Part shown: piece after piece, positions 24,839-37,523 of the stretch | Position numbering within the stretch: position 1 is the first letter of the stretch | Layout of the letters: each line of letters begins with the position of its first letter | From: Ptychodera flava | Lineage: Eukaryota > Hemichordata > Enteropneusta > Ptychoderidae | Length of the DNA: 64,000 bases | NCBI RefSeq assembly: GCF_041260155.1 | Contig: NC_091947.1 | Coordinates: 32,373,528 to 32,437,527 of the forward strand | Direction of reading: 5' to 3' | Program-made: the position numbers and the translations under genes | Notes under the pieces: generated by a model | Told to the model about the DNA's origin: nothing | Seen by the model: the letters and a program-made list of their open reading frames with translations, nothing else | Databases searched by the model: none

Positions 24839-27748
24839 ACCCTCCAGGGTGGAGGTGTCGCAATGTACATCCATTCCTCACTTGCCCACTCACAAATGGT
24901 TAATTTGCGTATTGCAAGCTGTGAGTCACTTTTCTTGAAGTTACAATTGCAAAGAAAAATTTTGTCTTTGGTGTAGTTTATAGAAAGCCGAATACTCCGA
25001 CATCTGACTTTCTTGAAAGCTTTGAGAAAGTCATTGAATGCCTTTCATCGAAAGACAAAAATTGCATAATTGTTGGAGACTTCAATATCGATACGTCTTC
25101 ATCGTCTCATTTAAATACTTCTTATTCAACACTTTTGAATTCGTATAACTTCCATCAAGTAATTAACATCCCAACCAGGATAACTGATAATACATGTACA
25201 ACAATAGACCACTTGATTACCAATATAACAGATCACTTTCTGGAATGCGGTTCCATCGAAACTGACATTTCAGATCACCTGTCCATTTTTGCAATTGTGA
25301 AAGGATTGAAGCATGTATTCAAACAGCATACGCAACACACATGTTTCGATTTTTCTAGTTACAATCGTGAGTCCTTTTTGACTGACTTGAGTAGTACTTC
25401 ATGGCAGGAAGTGTATGATTGCAGTGATGCGAATGATGCCTACAATATTTTTCATGAAAAATTTCACGCTATTGCTATGAAACATGTACCCTTGACGACA
25501 AAAAAACACCGTAGTAAGTCAATTCGGAAACCATGGATAACAAAAGGCTTGCTTATTTCTATCAAGAAAAAATATTTGCTTTTCTCAAAAAGTAAGAAGC
25601 GTCCCATGAACGATGACATAATAATGATATATAAGAATTACCGTAATGTTTTAACCAAGGTTTTAAAACACGCAAAGAAATGTATTATTGTAATAAATTA
25701 AACTCTGTAAGTGGGAATTCTGGAAAACATGGAATGTTATGACTGAAATTCTCAATAGAAATAATGGGAGTAGTATGGCCCCAAACAAATTAGAATTCAG
25801 TGAAATAGGCGGCAAGGTGATAACAGAGAGTACAGATATTGCAAATGAATTTTGCGAGTATTTCTCTGATATTGGGCCCAATTTGGCGTCCAAAATTTCC
25901 ACTGATATCAATTTCCAGAATTATTTGAAGCAGAGTCGTAGCAATTCTTTCTTTTTTCAACCAGTTGTTCCAGGAGACATTATGAAAGAAATACTCTCCC
26001 TGGATTCCTCAAAAACACCTGGTTATGATTTTACTCATCCTCTTTTGACTATCCATGCAGCTGAGTATATCGCTGGCCCTCTTTCGCATATTATCAATCT
26101 TTCGATTTCAAATGGTGTTTTTCCTGATAGTCTAAAAGTTGCAAAATTACCCCTCTTTTTATTAAGGTGAATGTCCATTTGATGTTGTAATTACAGGCCA
26201 ATTTCAATTCTGCCAGTCTTTAGTAAATTTTTGAAGCAGTTATCAACAAACAACTGGTTTCTTTTCTTGACAAGTACGATATTTTAATTGATACGCAGTA
26301 TGGATTTCGCAAAAAATACAGTCCTAAAGTTGCCTCGCTGACATTGTTGCTGATCTTATAGAGAAGATGGACCTTGGCTATGTAACATTAGGTATTTTTG
26401 TTGATTTGAAAAAAGCCTTTGACACTATAGATCATGATATCCTTCTTCACAAACTACATCATTATGGAGTGCGAGGTCCATCACTAAAGTTATTTCATAG
26501 TTATTTAACAAATCGTAATCAATTTGTAATTGTCAATGGTAAATCTTCTTGTTACAGGCAAATCAAATGTGGTGTACCGCAGGGTTCCATTCTGGGTCCG
26601 ACTTTATTCTTGGTATATATTAACGATATTTGTAATTCAACAGACTATTTTAATTGTAGACTTTTTGCAGATGATACAAATATTTTTAAATCTCTACGTA
26701 CCCACAATGTAATCTTACTCAAATTAACGCTAAATTTAACGAAATTATCAGTTGGTGTATGGCAACAAACTCACAGTCAACGTTGACAAAACCAATTATA
26801 TGATCATAAAGACATGTACACCACAGCGAAACACCACATTTGAAGGAAATCTGTCAATTGGGAATGATACAATAGAACAAGTTTCTTGTGCCAGCTATTT
26901 AGGAGTTACAATAGATTCATCTTTGTCATGGAAATATCATATACGAAAGGTCATTGAAGTAATTACACCCAAAATTGGTATCATTACACGACTAAGACAC
27001 TATGTTCCAAAATCCATTCTCATTCAACTATATAATGCTTTTATCTTACCTCATATAATGTACTGTTTGGAAATCTGGGGAAACACTTTTCCAGCTATTT
27101 AGAGCCAATTTTTCGCCTTCAGAAACGGATTGTTCGCTCAATTACCTTTTCTCATTTCATTGCTCATTCCGAACCTCTGTTTTACAAACTGAATATTTTA
27201 GATATCTACAAATTGAGTAAATATTGTACTTGTATGCTTTTTTATGATTTGAAACATAACAATCGCCTCATACAGTTGAACACTATTTTGAGATTCCAAA
27301 GCACTCGTATCCAACACGATTAACACAAGTTGAAAATTTTCGTATTCCAGGCTCAAATTTGACAATTTCACAACATAACATTAGGTATGCAGCTGTGAAA
27401 CACTGGAATTCGCTGCCTGACTATCTCAAACAATTGTCAAGTAGACAAGTTTTCAAGTCTGCATTGAAACATCACTTACTGAATTTACATTAAATCTGTG
27501 TTTGTTTCTATCCTCCATCACACTTAAGCTTGTACCGAATAGTTATTAGTATACTCACGGGCCATGAACTCGACTAGTCCTTTTAGACTATTTTCATGGC
27601 CCCCACCAGATTTTACAATATTGCAATGTTCTTTTCTTTTCTTTGACTTTGTACAATTTCAGTAATACACAGTTTTCTGATAATTTTCATTATTGTACAT
27701 ACTGTGAAGCATCTGGTGAAATAAAGCATTCATTCATTCATTCATTCA
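24839..27748 (+). mobile_element. 5'-truncated CR1/jockey-like LINE with (ATTC)n tail
   Basis: Pieces in order: endonuclease [12 protein letters not shown] (24840), VVYRKPNTPTSDF and IIVGDFNID (25070), SIETDISDHLSIF (25260); RT SSKTPGYDF (26000), KAFDTIDHDILLHKL (26410), GVPQGSILGP (26570), FADDT (26665), ASYLGVTIDSSLSWK (26895); C-terminal RYAAVKHWNSLPDYLK (27390). It ends ATAAAGCATTCATTCATTC. The RT FADD box is intact, but at least four frameshifts make it inactive. Clade assignment is tentative. Confidence 0.88.
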
Positions 27749-28302
27749 AAATCTGACATTGTCGATTTGTAGCTGGAACAGATGACACAGATGACAACAA
27801 GATGAACCATTACTATCATAATTATACTTTATTTTAGGTCAACGAAGACCATATCTAACAAGCAAAACAAGCAAAACAACATAAATAAATTTACACACCA
27901 AAAATCCGCTTACACATGATGATTCTAAAGTGAGTCCAAAAGGATGAATGTAAAAAAGCGTCAGAATCAATGCAACTACGAATTAAAGCATTCGTGCTCC
28001 CAAATAGATGTGCGCTAAAGTTAAAAAGCGACTTGCGCTGAAGTGATTGAAGGCTTCCAAACTGAATCTTCCCAATAACATACATGAGATTGCTGCAATA
28101 ATAAATAAGTGAGCCAGTTTTCCCGTATTGGGTTTGTCCAACAAGTGACGGATCTTTTCACTTCTACCTAGAAAAGAACCATTCCAGGACTGCAGATGTG
28201 ACTGATGTGGTCGTACATCGAGCTATCTTGATTCAGTACCATACAGAGATTGCGAACTATAACGAACGAGGCATTATCAAACTCGCCATTTATGTATTAT
28301 GA

Positions 28303-28452
28303 GGTTTTCCCACGATATCAGCGCTTGGTGGGACGTATTGCCACGAGTGAGGGTGCGAGCCGCATCACACGAGTCGAAGACGAGTGTGATGTGGCGCGCA
28401 CCCTCACGAGTGGCAATACGTCCCAACCAAGCGCTGATATCGTGGGATAACC
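28303..28452. mobile_element. palindromic MITE, 150 bases
   Basis: Perfect to near-perfect foldback: CCCACGATATCAGCGCTTGG at the left and CCAAGCGCTGATATCGTGGG at the right, with GGTT/AACC extensions. CpG-rich arms (GACGTATTGCCACGAGTGAGG). No matching insertion in block A. Confidence 0.75.
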
Positions 28453-28453
28453 G

Positions 28454-29143
28454 ATTTATCATATGCCCATGACCGTATATTTATGTAAAAGGTAATTAAA
28501 AATAAAGAAATTTTATTAGTTTTTGTCAGTCTTTCGAAGGGGCTATATTTTTATATTCTGCCGCTGGTCTGAGCGCATTGATACATGTTTGTTTACAACA
28601 GCTGATCAAGTCGTCGATCGCATCGTGTTGAGTGTATACAGTCTAAATAGGATTATTTCAGCGCAATTTACCGCAGTTCAGAAAAGGAATGGAGCCAATT
28701 TACTTATTCTGGTCACCGTGCCGGTGTTCTGGTGGATAATTATTACACGGACAATATTGTAAGTTTGAATTCATTTTATTAACTCTTGCTGAAACATTGC
28801 TGACGTAAACAGGAACGACGAAGTAGCACGAAATACAACAGATTGTAAACATCAACTAATTAATTTTCTACAACAACCTGTCCTGTAACTCTCTTTAGAT
28901 CTGAAATAAAGGAACGTTAAATTCATATGTACTAGTAATATGTTTCGTTTTATATTGGTAAATTTTGATTGAAGTGAAAAAGATGGATTTGATCGTTAAA
29001 TGCAAGATGAACATCATACCATCAAAATCGGAAATAAACAACAATTGATGACGTATAACGTGCCGTATCAGACTGATGTTTTACGTTCCACGTCACGACG
29101 CGTCAGAGGAGACACGGATACGGTCATGGGTATATGATAAATG
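28454..29143. mobile_element. possible TIR element, about 690 bases
   Basis: ATTTATCATATGCCCATGAC near 28458 is inverted at 29119-29143 with one mismatch over 25 bases. Block A lacks everything between about 28303 and 29143, so this is an insertion. The frame at 28523-28762 has no recognisable match. Confidence 0.45.
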
Positions 29144-30253
29144 ATATTTATCTATTTCAAATTATCAATTTACTTATAGGGTGTGTGAAGAAAATTGTCA
29201 CAGGACAATACATGCAGTGAAGGAGAACAATTTTGGTACTAGAGAGACAAATAACTTACGATTTCTCGATATTTGAAATCCAAAATGGCCGCCATCCCTG
29301 TGTTAACTCTATGGGAAAAAATAAATTTTTCGATTTTCGAAACATTAAGACCATGAAAACTTTTCTTTCTACCGAGAGCTTCAAAATGAGCCCCCACAAG
29401 TGGTAGGTCAGAAGAAAATTGACAAAATTTGAAGGCCTGAATTTCTGTCTCCGAGGTGCGTTCTACCTTAATATTGTTGGCTTAATGGATGTTCGGCCTT
29501 ATGATAGTGGAGGTTTGGAACATTTTTTATCGTATAGAGGGATGGGAAATATTTCCGAAGGTATTGAAGGGGATCTATAACAAAGAAGATATCAATCGCG
29601 ATTCCTACAGTAATTCATTCTTAGACTGGGGAGACGACATCAGCATGCCACATTTGTAAATCTGGCAGACTGAACACTGTCCGCAACAAGCACGATGTTA
29701 TTTCATAGTAGTGCCAAGTGTTTGTCTATACATCCTGGCGTATGAAGAGAACAAAAGATCGACGACAAAAACGTTTTAGGGCGACATCAAAAGTTCAATC
29801 TCTGATAAAAAACTTAATTATTTACGTTTTGCACACCCCATCTCCACACCGCATGTAACTTAATTGTCGAATCAGAGGTTCCCTTTTTACTGTAATACAT
29901 CAAACCATACTTAACTCAGAATTTGTGATAATGCAAAAGACAACATTATTAAAATGAAAAACACCTTTATTTCATTAAAAAAACTCTCGGTCTGTCACCA
30001 TAAATGTAAAACTAACATAAAAGTATCAAAGGGTCTCGATCAACTTTGGTGTAAAAGGAGTGAAAATGCGTAATTTCTATGCAATTTTAAAGACTTCTTA
30101 ACAACACCAAAGTAGAGATATTGTTTTTTGTCGAATAGAGAACGTTTTTGGGTTGAAACCCCCATCCCAAAACTAAAAGAATAGCATTTTTATCTAAAAT
30201 CCATCTCAGGAAGTTGTCCCTTAAACATGACCCGTCTTAAAAGGTTATTTCAG
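29144..30253. other. noncoding upstream region of copy B
   Basis: No gene, RNA or convincing repeat seen, except a short block (29467-29515) resembling 58505-58550 and a CAAAATGGCCGCCAT motif at 29281. No clear TATA box before the candidate first exon. Confidence 0.4.
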
Positions 30254-30360
30254 CATTGATAATCGGTTCAGCGGTGCGCACAACAGACAAAGGATTCCAG
30301 ACCCTAGCCATCGGAATAAAACCAAGACGGTAACCGCTAAAACTCGCAGAATCCCTGAAC

Positions 30361-30474
30361 ATGGACAACCATGGTCATAAGAATTTAGCCTCTGTAGAGA
30401 ACGAAGCAGATAAGCATCTCCTCGAAATTGGCGAAAGTCGTCGTAGTTCAATACAATCAAGCCGAACAGCAAAG
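30361..30474 (+). CDS. SLC28: candidate first coding exon of CNT copy B (38 codons)
   Basis: ATG at 30361 opens 38 codons (MDNHGHKNLASVENEADK and a Ser/Arg-rich end, SRRSSIQSSRTAK), ending exactly at AAG|GTAAGA in phase 0. That is the phase exon 1B needs. A possible acceptor TTATTTCAG at 30245-30253 would put a 5' UTR at 30254-30360. With this exon copy B has 650 codons, the usual CNT length, and an acidic/polar cytosolic N-terminus. No similar exon was found upstream of copy A. The evidence is splice phase, length and context; there is no sequence match to a known protein. Confidence 0.5.
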
Positions 30475-31717
30475 GTAAGAAGCATTGGTACATACGAAAA
30501 CAAGTTTTAAAAACTACACATTGCCTGCATTACAAGGTGTGTCTGTCGGGGAGAATTTCCTCTCCACCTTCGCAGTATGTAGGGGCGTTGACATGAAGAT
30601 CTCCGAGAAGCTTTAGTAAGTATTATTGGATATTTTTACAACCTACTGAAAAGCAGAGCCAAAAGCGACTCCAAGAACGACCTTTGTGTTGTCTACGACT
30701 TGGAACGTGAACGATATCAAATGAGACGACGACAAACATTCCCGAGTAATACATTTGTTCCGGCTATTGAAAGTAACATAGTGGTTGTCCTTTCAATTAA
30801 AAACCTTAATGATTTCGATTAGGTTTGTTCCTCTGTATGTTGATTGTTCAGGTGTCCTTCACCAGATCGCTCATATTTTATGGACATTACTGGCTAGACA
30901 GAAGGGGACACACTGACCTTTATGTGCACTTAAAGTAACACTGTTACTCTCAGTAACGCCAGAAGTTACCCAAGTGACTCAATTTCAAAAGGTGGAAATT
31001 GCCCCGCAGAAAAGGACGAACTAAGGTTATAAAGTGTCACTCATCTGCTCCCATTGTATGATAATAGGCGTGTAAGCCCTCTAATTGTAGAGAGAACAAT
31101 AACACAATCGGTGATTTTTTTTCTCTACTTAGAACAAACCCGCATGGTTGTGGAAAAAGGTGGCGAAGACGACAAAAGTATCATGCTTTTGAAAGACACT
31201 TTTAAAGCCAACTGGTTGTGAATCGTGCACATAATTTCAGTTCACTCACATTGACTAACTACATATATAAACACTTTATTCTACAATGCACAATAAGGAG
31301 TATAGATAAGTAACTATCTTTCCCAGCAGAAAGATACAACTGCCAATGCACGACGCTCAATATTGCCTGCCTTTTCTTTAGGAATTGACGTTGAGCTAGC
31401 TCATCCATCTACCGTGACCTAAAATGCCAACCATGCATAACTGTACAGCGACATTACAATGAATCGTTTATAATACTTTGACCTATTTACATAAAAAGAG
31501 TGCGGTAAAGTGAATGGAGGCAGCAAACGAAAATCTTGAAAGCCTTCAAACACGCTGTTGTAGAAATGCTCTCCAATACTAATAAGACAGGAATTAAAGA
31601 ACAAAATAGTTATTAGTAAAATGGACATCTTTTATAAGATTAATATCAAAGATTGGCCCAACTAAAATATTAAATTGATTGTTGTGCTTCGGCAAAGTCA
31701 TTGTGCACATACTGTCC

Positions 31718-32268
31718 TAGACTTGGTTCAAGTCGGTGAATTAAAAAAAAATAAAATCATTTATAATAGTTTCTCTTTTGTCTCTCCTATTTCGTACCAA
31801 CCTATTTGGAATTTGGCAGCCCAGGCCAAGTTTTCCCAGCGATTGAATGCATGAGTCTGCGCAGTAGTGAGTTACCTTCTGCCGGATTCCGGGTGAAACT
31901 CCCCTGTATAGCGTTCACCCACAGTCCCTCCACCAAACGGTCGGGAAACGCTATTGTCAAAACGTGCGAACGAGGGGATTAGCTGGTAGGATGCGCGTTG
32001 CGCTGGCGTTCGCTGTTGACGACGTCACACCAGCTGTAGCGTCCCCTCAAAGAGTGGGTACGGTTGTGTCGTCTTTGACGAAGAAACTAGCCCGAATCGG
32101 CCGTAAAGTGTACAGCTACTTTGAAACGTCAGTATTTTTGTGGAGGGACCGTGGTTCACCCCACTCATCGCGTCCACTCGACTCACGCGTTTCACATGAA
32201 AACAAAATACAAACCATCGCGTTCACTCCACTCAAACATTCACAAATCACAGACTTGAACCAAGTCTA
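31718..32268. mobile_element. 551-base MITE with 9-bp target-site duplication (Mutator-like?)
   Basis: Terminal inverted repeats TAGACTTGGTTCAAGTC and GACTTGAACCAAGTCTA (23 of 25 when extended) are flanked on both sides by ATACTGTCC (31709-31717 and 32269-32277). A 9-bp duplication is typical of Mutator-like elements. The interior is CpG-rich and has a 101-codon frame (31964-32269) with no recognisable product. Lies in the intron before exon 1B. Confidence 0.8.
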
Positions 32269-32340
32269 ATACTGTCCATGCATGAATGCATACAGACATG
32301 GATAGAAACATACAGAGTGAGGTAAAATATGTATATATGC

Positions 32341-32353
32341 ATCTCTCTCTCTC

Positions 32354-32424
<71 letters not shown>
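32341..32424. repeat. (TC)n(TA)n microsatellite
   Basis: Compound dinucleotide tract. Arg-Glu and Tyr-Ile frames over it are artefacts. Confidence 0.95.
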
Positions 32425-32430
<6 letters not shown>

Positions 32431-32709
32431 TTGAGTGTGTATATGTGTGTTGTTATGGCTAGTGGTTCGTGCAAAGTTTTTGGCAAGTGATGTGTTCAAA
32501 TTATGAGGAAGGGGGCAACTAAAAATTTCGAAACGTCCGAGGCAAGGCTTTTCAACCCTGGTCATGAATAATGATGACTCCCTAACGTTTTTGCTCGCTC
32601 ACTTATTCCGAAATTGATTAATTTGCATACTTTAAAAGTTATTACAAAGATTTACATACTTACTTAATCCATAATATATCTATTTACCTTTCCTTTGTTT
32701 GATTTATAG

Positions 32710-32871
32710 GGCGGTGAGGTGGAACTTGGTGAGTTGTTAAATCACCCCAAATCAAAACAAAACCCTGTTAAAGCTGATGATAGGGCTATTCTCACAGAAT
32801 CAGAGGAAGTCCACGTCGAAATAGAAGAAGATGACGGGGATTTCAATCTTCCTGGTAACCAATTCACTAAG
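32710..32871 (+). CDS. SLC28: CNT copy B exon 1
   Basis: Acceptor TTTATAG, donor ACTAAG|GTTTGT; 54 codons in phase 0. Encodes GGEVELGELLNHPKSKQNP through FNLPGNQFTK and is clearly alignable to exon 1A, with mostly conservative changes and the acidic block kept. Confidence 0.83.
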
Positions 32872-34613
32872 GTTTGTCAAATATCATGTTCATATTGTTA
32901 TGTGAGACCACAGCTGTACTGTCTCATCAAAAGATAAACGAACCGACGAATACGGAAAGAAGGCGTTAAGTTGATGGATACTTACGAGTTGTATGTTAAC
33001 GATGATAATTTCAGCTATGCTTTCTTTTTCAAATATCTTTAGGAAATTTTGCCGCAAAACGTGGCTGTTTGGGTTTATTCGTGAGCTCCTCTCCAGGAAT
33101 CAGCGACATCACGATATGGAGGAAATGTAAATCCTATATTCAATTCACTATTAAGGGAATTACAGAGCGACCATACAAGACAAATACAAGGACAGTCTCG
33201 CCCTGTAAATGTAACAACATTACTTACATGACCTACTAAGTATTATTGGCAATTTCCATATTCCAGATTGCCTCATACCTATGCTTCGTCTTTCTGTTAT
33301 TACTGTAAAGTTAATTGACTAAACATTCGAGCCAGTAGAATAGAACAATAAAATACGCTTAAAGCGGCATATAAATCCCTGGTTCCTACATTAGTGACTA
33401 TTGGCAATTATTGTAACTTTATTTTATTTAAATATGTCCTTCGTTCTTCTTTGAAAGTTTGCACAGTAAGTCAATTTGCTCAAAGATAGACCTGTCCCTT
33501 TAACGGAATAATAATTGAAACATATAACGATATTTCCATTATTTGCCTTCAGCAAAACAAATACCTTTTCATATTCTTCTTCAGCAACTATGTTCAAGTG
33601 TGTTTACTTGCACAATCACTGTACTTTGTGCAATGTTATTATTGATTATCAGTTTGAACTAGAATACATATACATAAAATGGTGTTGATGATTCGAAGTG
33701 TAATTATTTAGCCTGGATTTTGGCGGTAAAACAAGAAACTCCATTTTACAGACAATGATAATAAATGGAGAACAAAATTTAACATATATTAATCACCGGT
33801 GGGCACTTTCCAAAATGTAGTTTCTTTTGAAGTTAGGGGATCAGAAAATGATCTGAAAAATCTAATATAACGGCGTACCGGCTTTAACAATATGATATGC
33901 CAAGCTCTTTACATGCTTGCTAACAGCCGTTTTCATTCTATATTAAAACATTTGAAAAATTTGTTAAGACATATTTCATATTGTTTGTCGACCATAACAG
34001 GAATCTCTTGATCGAAAAATACAAAGATTTGTGACTTTGGTATGTTTTCAATTGATTATGAAAAACTCTTCAATGTTGACGAGAACAAACATTTGACTAT
34101 CATCGAATTCAAAGAATTCCCCTTCCCGTGAAAAAATAAATTGAAAATGCAGCTACAACAAAATTTAATGTTATTTTCAAAATGCAAACAGTCTTCTCTT
34201 AGCCATGGAAATTAGAAAAAAAGTGATTTTGAATATACGAACGAAAATAATCCCGAAGACGCATGTCAATCTTTTGAGGAAAGAAGTCAATTCAACAATA
34301 GAATACATCCCTACCATTAACATGAAATATGTAATTAATACAAAATAAGAGAAAGTTAACAATTTGGGATATGACATTGTGTAAATCCATTAAATGCAGA
34401 AGGCATAGTTCTTTATACTTTTGAGACTGGTAGGCAACCTCTCTATGTTTTAGCGACACGCCAGTCTATTTAAGCAGAAAAAGGGATTTAATATTTGAAG
34501 AAGTCCAATTATGCAAATTACATCGCCATGCTAATCAGTTCCCCTAGTTTTTGAAACATTTTGCAGTATTGTTTTAATTTGCTTGTCTCAGTTATTAATC
34601 ACTCACTTCGCAG

Positions 34614-34897
34614 ACCATAGACAAAGTGGAACAAGATATAATGCAGGCATGCCGCGAACACAAAACTGGTATTTGGTATGGCATTGGTATCTTCTTTTTG
34701 GTACTTTATGCCGGGTACTTCTGCTGGGCTCTGTCTCTCGATCTGTAGCGAGCCCAAGGACTGTGGATCATCACCATTTGTTTCGTAGTCCTAGCCATTT
34801 ACAAGTTCATACAACATAGATGGGGTGACGTTATCTATCTCCATGTCTGTGCTCCACCAATAGGCCATGTCAGGAAACACTGGCGTATTTGGCAATG
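34614..34897 (+). pseudogene. SLC28: CNT copy B exon 2, carries the in-frame TAG
   Basis: Acceptor CTTCGCAG, donor GGCAATG|GTAAGC; 284 bases as in A. Codon 45 of the exon is TAG (34746-34748) in the string GATCTGTAGCGAGCC, against GATCTGTGGCGAGCC in A: a single G-to-A change. Upstream and downstream codons stay in frame and encode both helices. Other replacements include L to W just before the stop, FLAL to FVVL, and HSLGEV to HRWGDV. Confidence 0.9.
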
Positions 34898-35091
34898 GTA
34901 AGCCTGTGCTAAATTCAATTATTATATTATTTATACTTACATCTGGTTCATAGTGGTACTGCGAAATTCGGGACATAAATGCTTGTACGGTTTCTTACTG
35001 TATAACCTTTCCCTAAGGTCGATTCTGATCTCCCCTTAATTACCTGTCAAAAATATGTCGTATAACCCTACAGCTTGTTTGCTTGGTTGCT

Positions 35092-35092
<1 letters not shown>

Positions 35093-35157
<65 letters not shown>

Positions 35158-35194
35158 CAGACAGTCAGTCAGACAGACAGACAGACAGACAGAC
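35093..35194. repeat. (GA)n and (CAGA)n microsatellite in intron 2B
   Basis: Pure GA repeats to 35152, then CAGA/CAGT repeats. No counterpart in intron 2A. Confidence 0.95.
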
Positions 35195-35616
35195 GCAAGA
35201 AGAGAGATAGAGATCGTGAACTTTTGTAGAGTATTTGTAAAACCAGACATTTTTACGATGATGATGATATTGCAATGACTATTACGACGAAGATTTTGAG
35301 AACATAAATGATTATGAGAAACTCGCTTTAGATGGCAAACGCTTAGAAATCTGATTACAAATTTCATACTTTGGTAGAAAGTCAAACCGTGAAGTTTAAA
35401 CAATTAATGTGTCAACTCTACTGCCACTTACATCTAGAGTTTATTTACAGTATTGAAGTCATTCAATTGCGTGAAAATTCAGGGTTGAAATATCAGTGAT
35501 GCATTTTATCTTCGAGCCGAAGACAGACCGTATTTTCATTAAAATATCAGAAAATATACTTTGCATATTATATTAAGTCGTCTGCAATATTATTGATACA
35601 TTCGTCAAATTTTCAG

Positions 35617-35773
35617 GTTAGTGCCACTGATCTTGATCGTACTCCTCGTACTCTTCGCCTGGTGGATGGATGTCTTCAAAATCTTCCGTGCAAGACCTCA
35701 TCAGCTGATCTCTGGTTTAGGTCTTATCGTTTTTATTCTGTTCAGTTGGCTGTGTTCCAAGCGACGAGGCAGA
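35617..35773 (+). CDS. SLC28: CNT copy B exon 3
   Basis: Acceptor ATTTTCAG, donor GGCAGA|GTAAGT; 157 bases as in A. Encodes LVPLILIVLLVLFAWWMD and KRRGR with few changes (for example FEIF to FKIF). Several differences are silent third-position changes, a sign of past protein constraint. Confidence 0.88.
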
Positions 35774-37041
35774 GTAAGTGTTAACCGAAAATAAACAATT
35801 GAAAACTTCGGTGGTAACTTGCATGTTATCTGTCTCTACACTTTTCATAAGACGATGTATACTCTGTTTGATCTCTTTTTTATGGTACTATGGTTCGATT
35901 GGTTATTACCAGTCCTTTAATACCAATTAAAATTGTCTACGTTTTGATATTGTCGAATCAACTGCAGACCCAAAATGTAATGAGACAGAATTAGCACCCG
36001 GCACAATAACCCCCTTGTTCGTCATATTGTTTTTAAGGTAATTTTTGAGTAATTCGAATTTAACACCGGGAGGATACTCAATAATCAAAAAGTCTTCATG
36101 AAACACACTTGGTAACAAAACACTGCAATTAGCAGACTTTACAACTAATCATTAATTATAAAAATCTAAACTCTAAAACAACCAGATTGAAGCACAGTTA
36201 AGGTAGATACACGATAAATCAAATCTTCCCTGAAACGAATCAATGTAAATAGCTATCCGATTTGAACACGGATTGACATAGCTCAAAGGGTTTTACTTTC
36301 TGTCACCAATTACCTACCTGTTTGTACTTAATTTTCTTTATCAACCTCAAAATGTTAACATTTCGCCGTAATGTTTTGCGTACTGCAATAATTGTGGTGT
36401 TGAATTTTGACTGTATTTATCATTTAATTTTTTAGCTGTTTTGAAAGATATCAAACGCTTTAGTTTATGGGGACGTTTTGTGAAATATTGCATAAAATCT
36501 GTCTCTGAGGGGTACTCTGTATTAACGGTTTCAAGAAGATTCATAAAACGCTATGTTGAAGAAATATCTCATTTATATTCAAAAATATTATCTCAAACGA
36601 CAACAATTGTCAGGAGTCAGAAAACATTTTGTCTCACAACTTTGAAAGATGATCGACTCAAATTGTACATGACTTTCTCTTCAAATTTAACTTCTTTTCC
36701 AGCTCATGTAGAGTTTTCCCCGTATCTGGCTCCTGTGATGTCATTGCGAGGAGATAAAATACATTAATATAGAATCGTTAATGAAATGAGTAGTCTATGG
36801 ATATTTTGCGACGATTAACGGTGTACATCACATCGAATTAGGGGATTACACATTGTTTTTTGGTATTGCTATATTGACTACAGGATGCGAGATATACATA
36901 ATGTTAACAGTTCTAAAGGGATAACAACAAAATGGCAAATAAAAATGACTCAAAGAGACTAAAGAGAGTCAAATATGCAAATGCCATAAAGGGAATCGAT
37001 ATGGCGACTCCAATAGATAACATGTTTTTTGTTTTTCCTAG

Positions 37042-37233
37042 GTACAATGGTCTGTAGTCTTTTGGGGTGTTGGCTTACAGTTGGCACTTGGTATCTTTAT
37101 ACTTCGATCCACGGCTGGCTACGTGACTTTCAACTTTCTCGGTGACCAAGTTCAGACTTTCCTGGAGTACACTGATGTTGGTTCAGAGTTTGTCTTCAGT
37201 GCCCCACTGGAAGTGCATTTCGTTCTCTTTAAG
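37042..37233 (+). CDS. SLC28: CNT copy B exon 4
   Basis: Acceptor TTTTCCTAG, donor TTTAAG|GTTTGT; 64 codons. Almost identical to exon 4A; changes include VCWG to VFWG, AFGI to ALGI, YVSF to YVTF and HFFLF to HFVLF. Confidence 0.9.
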
Positions 37234-37523
37234 GTTTGTGCATGTTAAAAAACAATTACGTACTCTCCTATGGCTTACTTGTGTCTAGAACTTAGTAAAG
37301 AATACCCGTGACATACTACATTCTTAATATATCTTAACACTGTCCGTCCAAACTATCAAATAATCAAACAATGTCATAGATAATTTATAATATGGTGTGC
37401 TATTGTTGTGGCTAACATATTGCTGAAGACTTTTCTATCGCAGTCAAAATTGCTTTCGTCGATACAAAGGAGACGTTCCTGACCCTAATAACGAGTGAAT
37501 CGTGCATTTTCTTTTGTGTTTAG

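Noticed and set aside
34746..34748. Programmed readthrough of the TAG
   Set aside because: Nothing in the sequence supports it; the following base context (CGA) is not a known strong readthrough signal and copy A has Trp. Kept only as a remote option.
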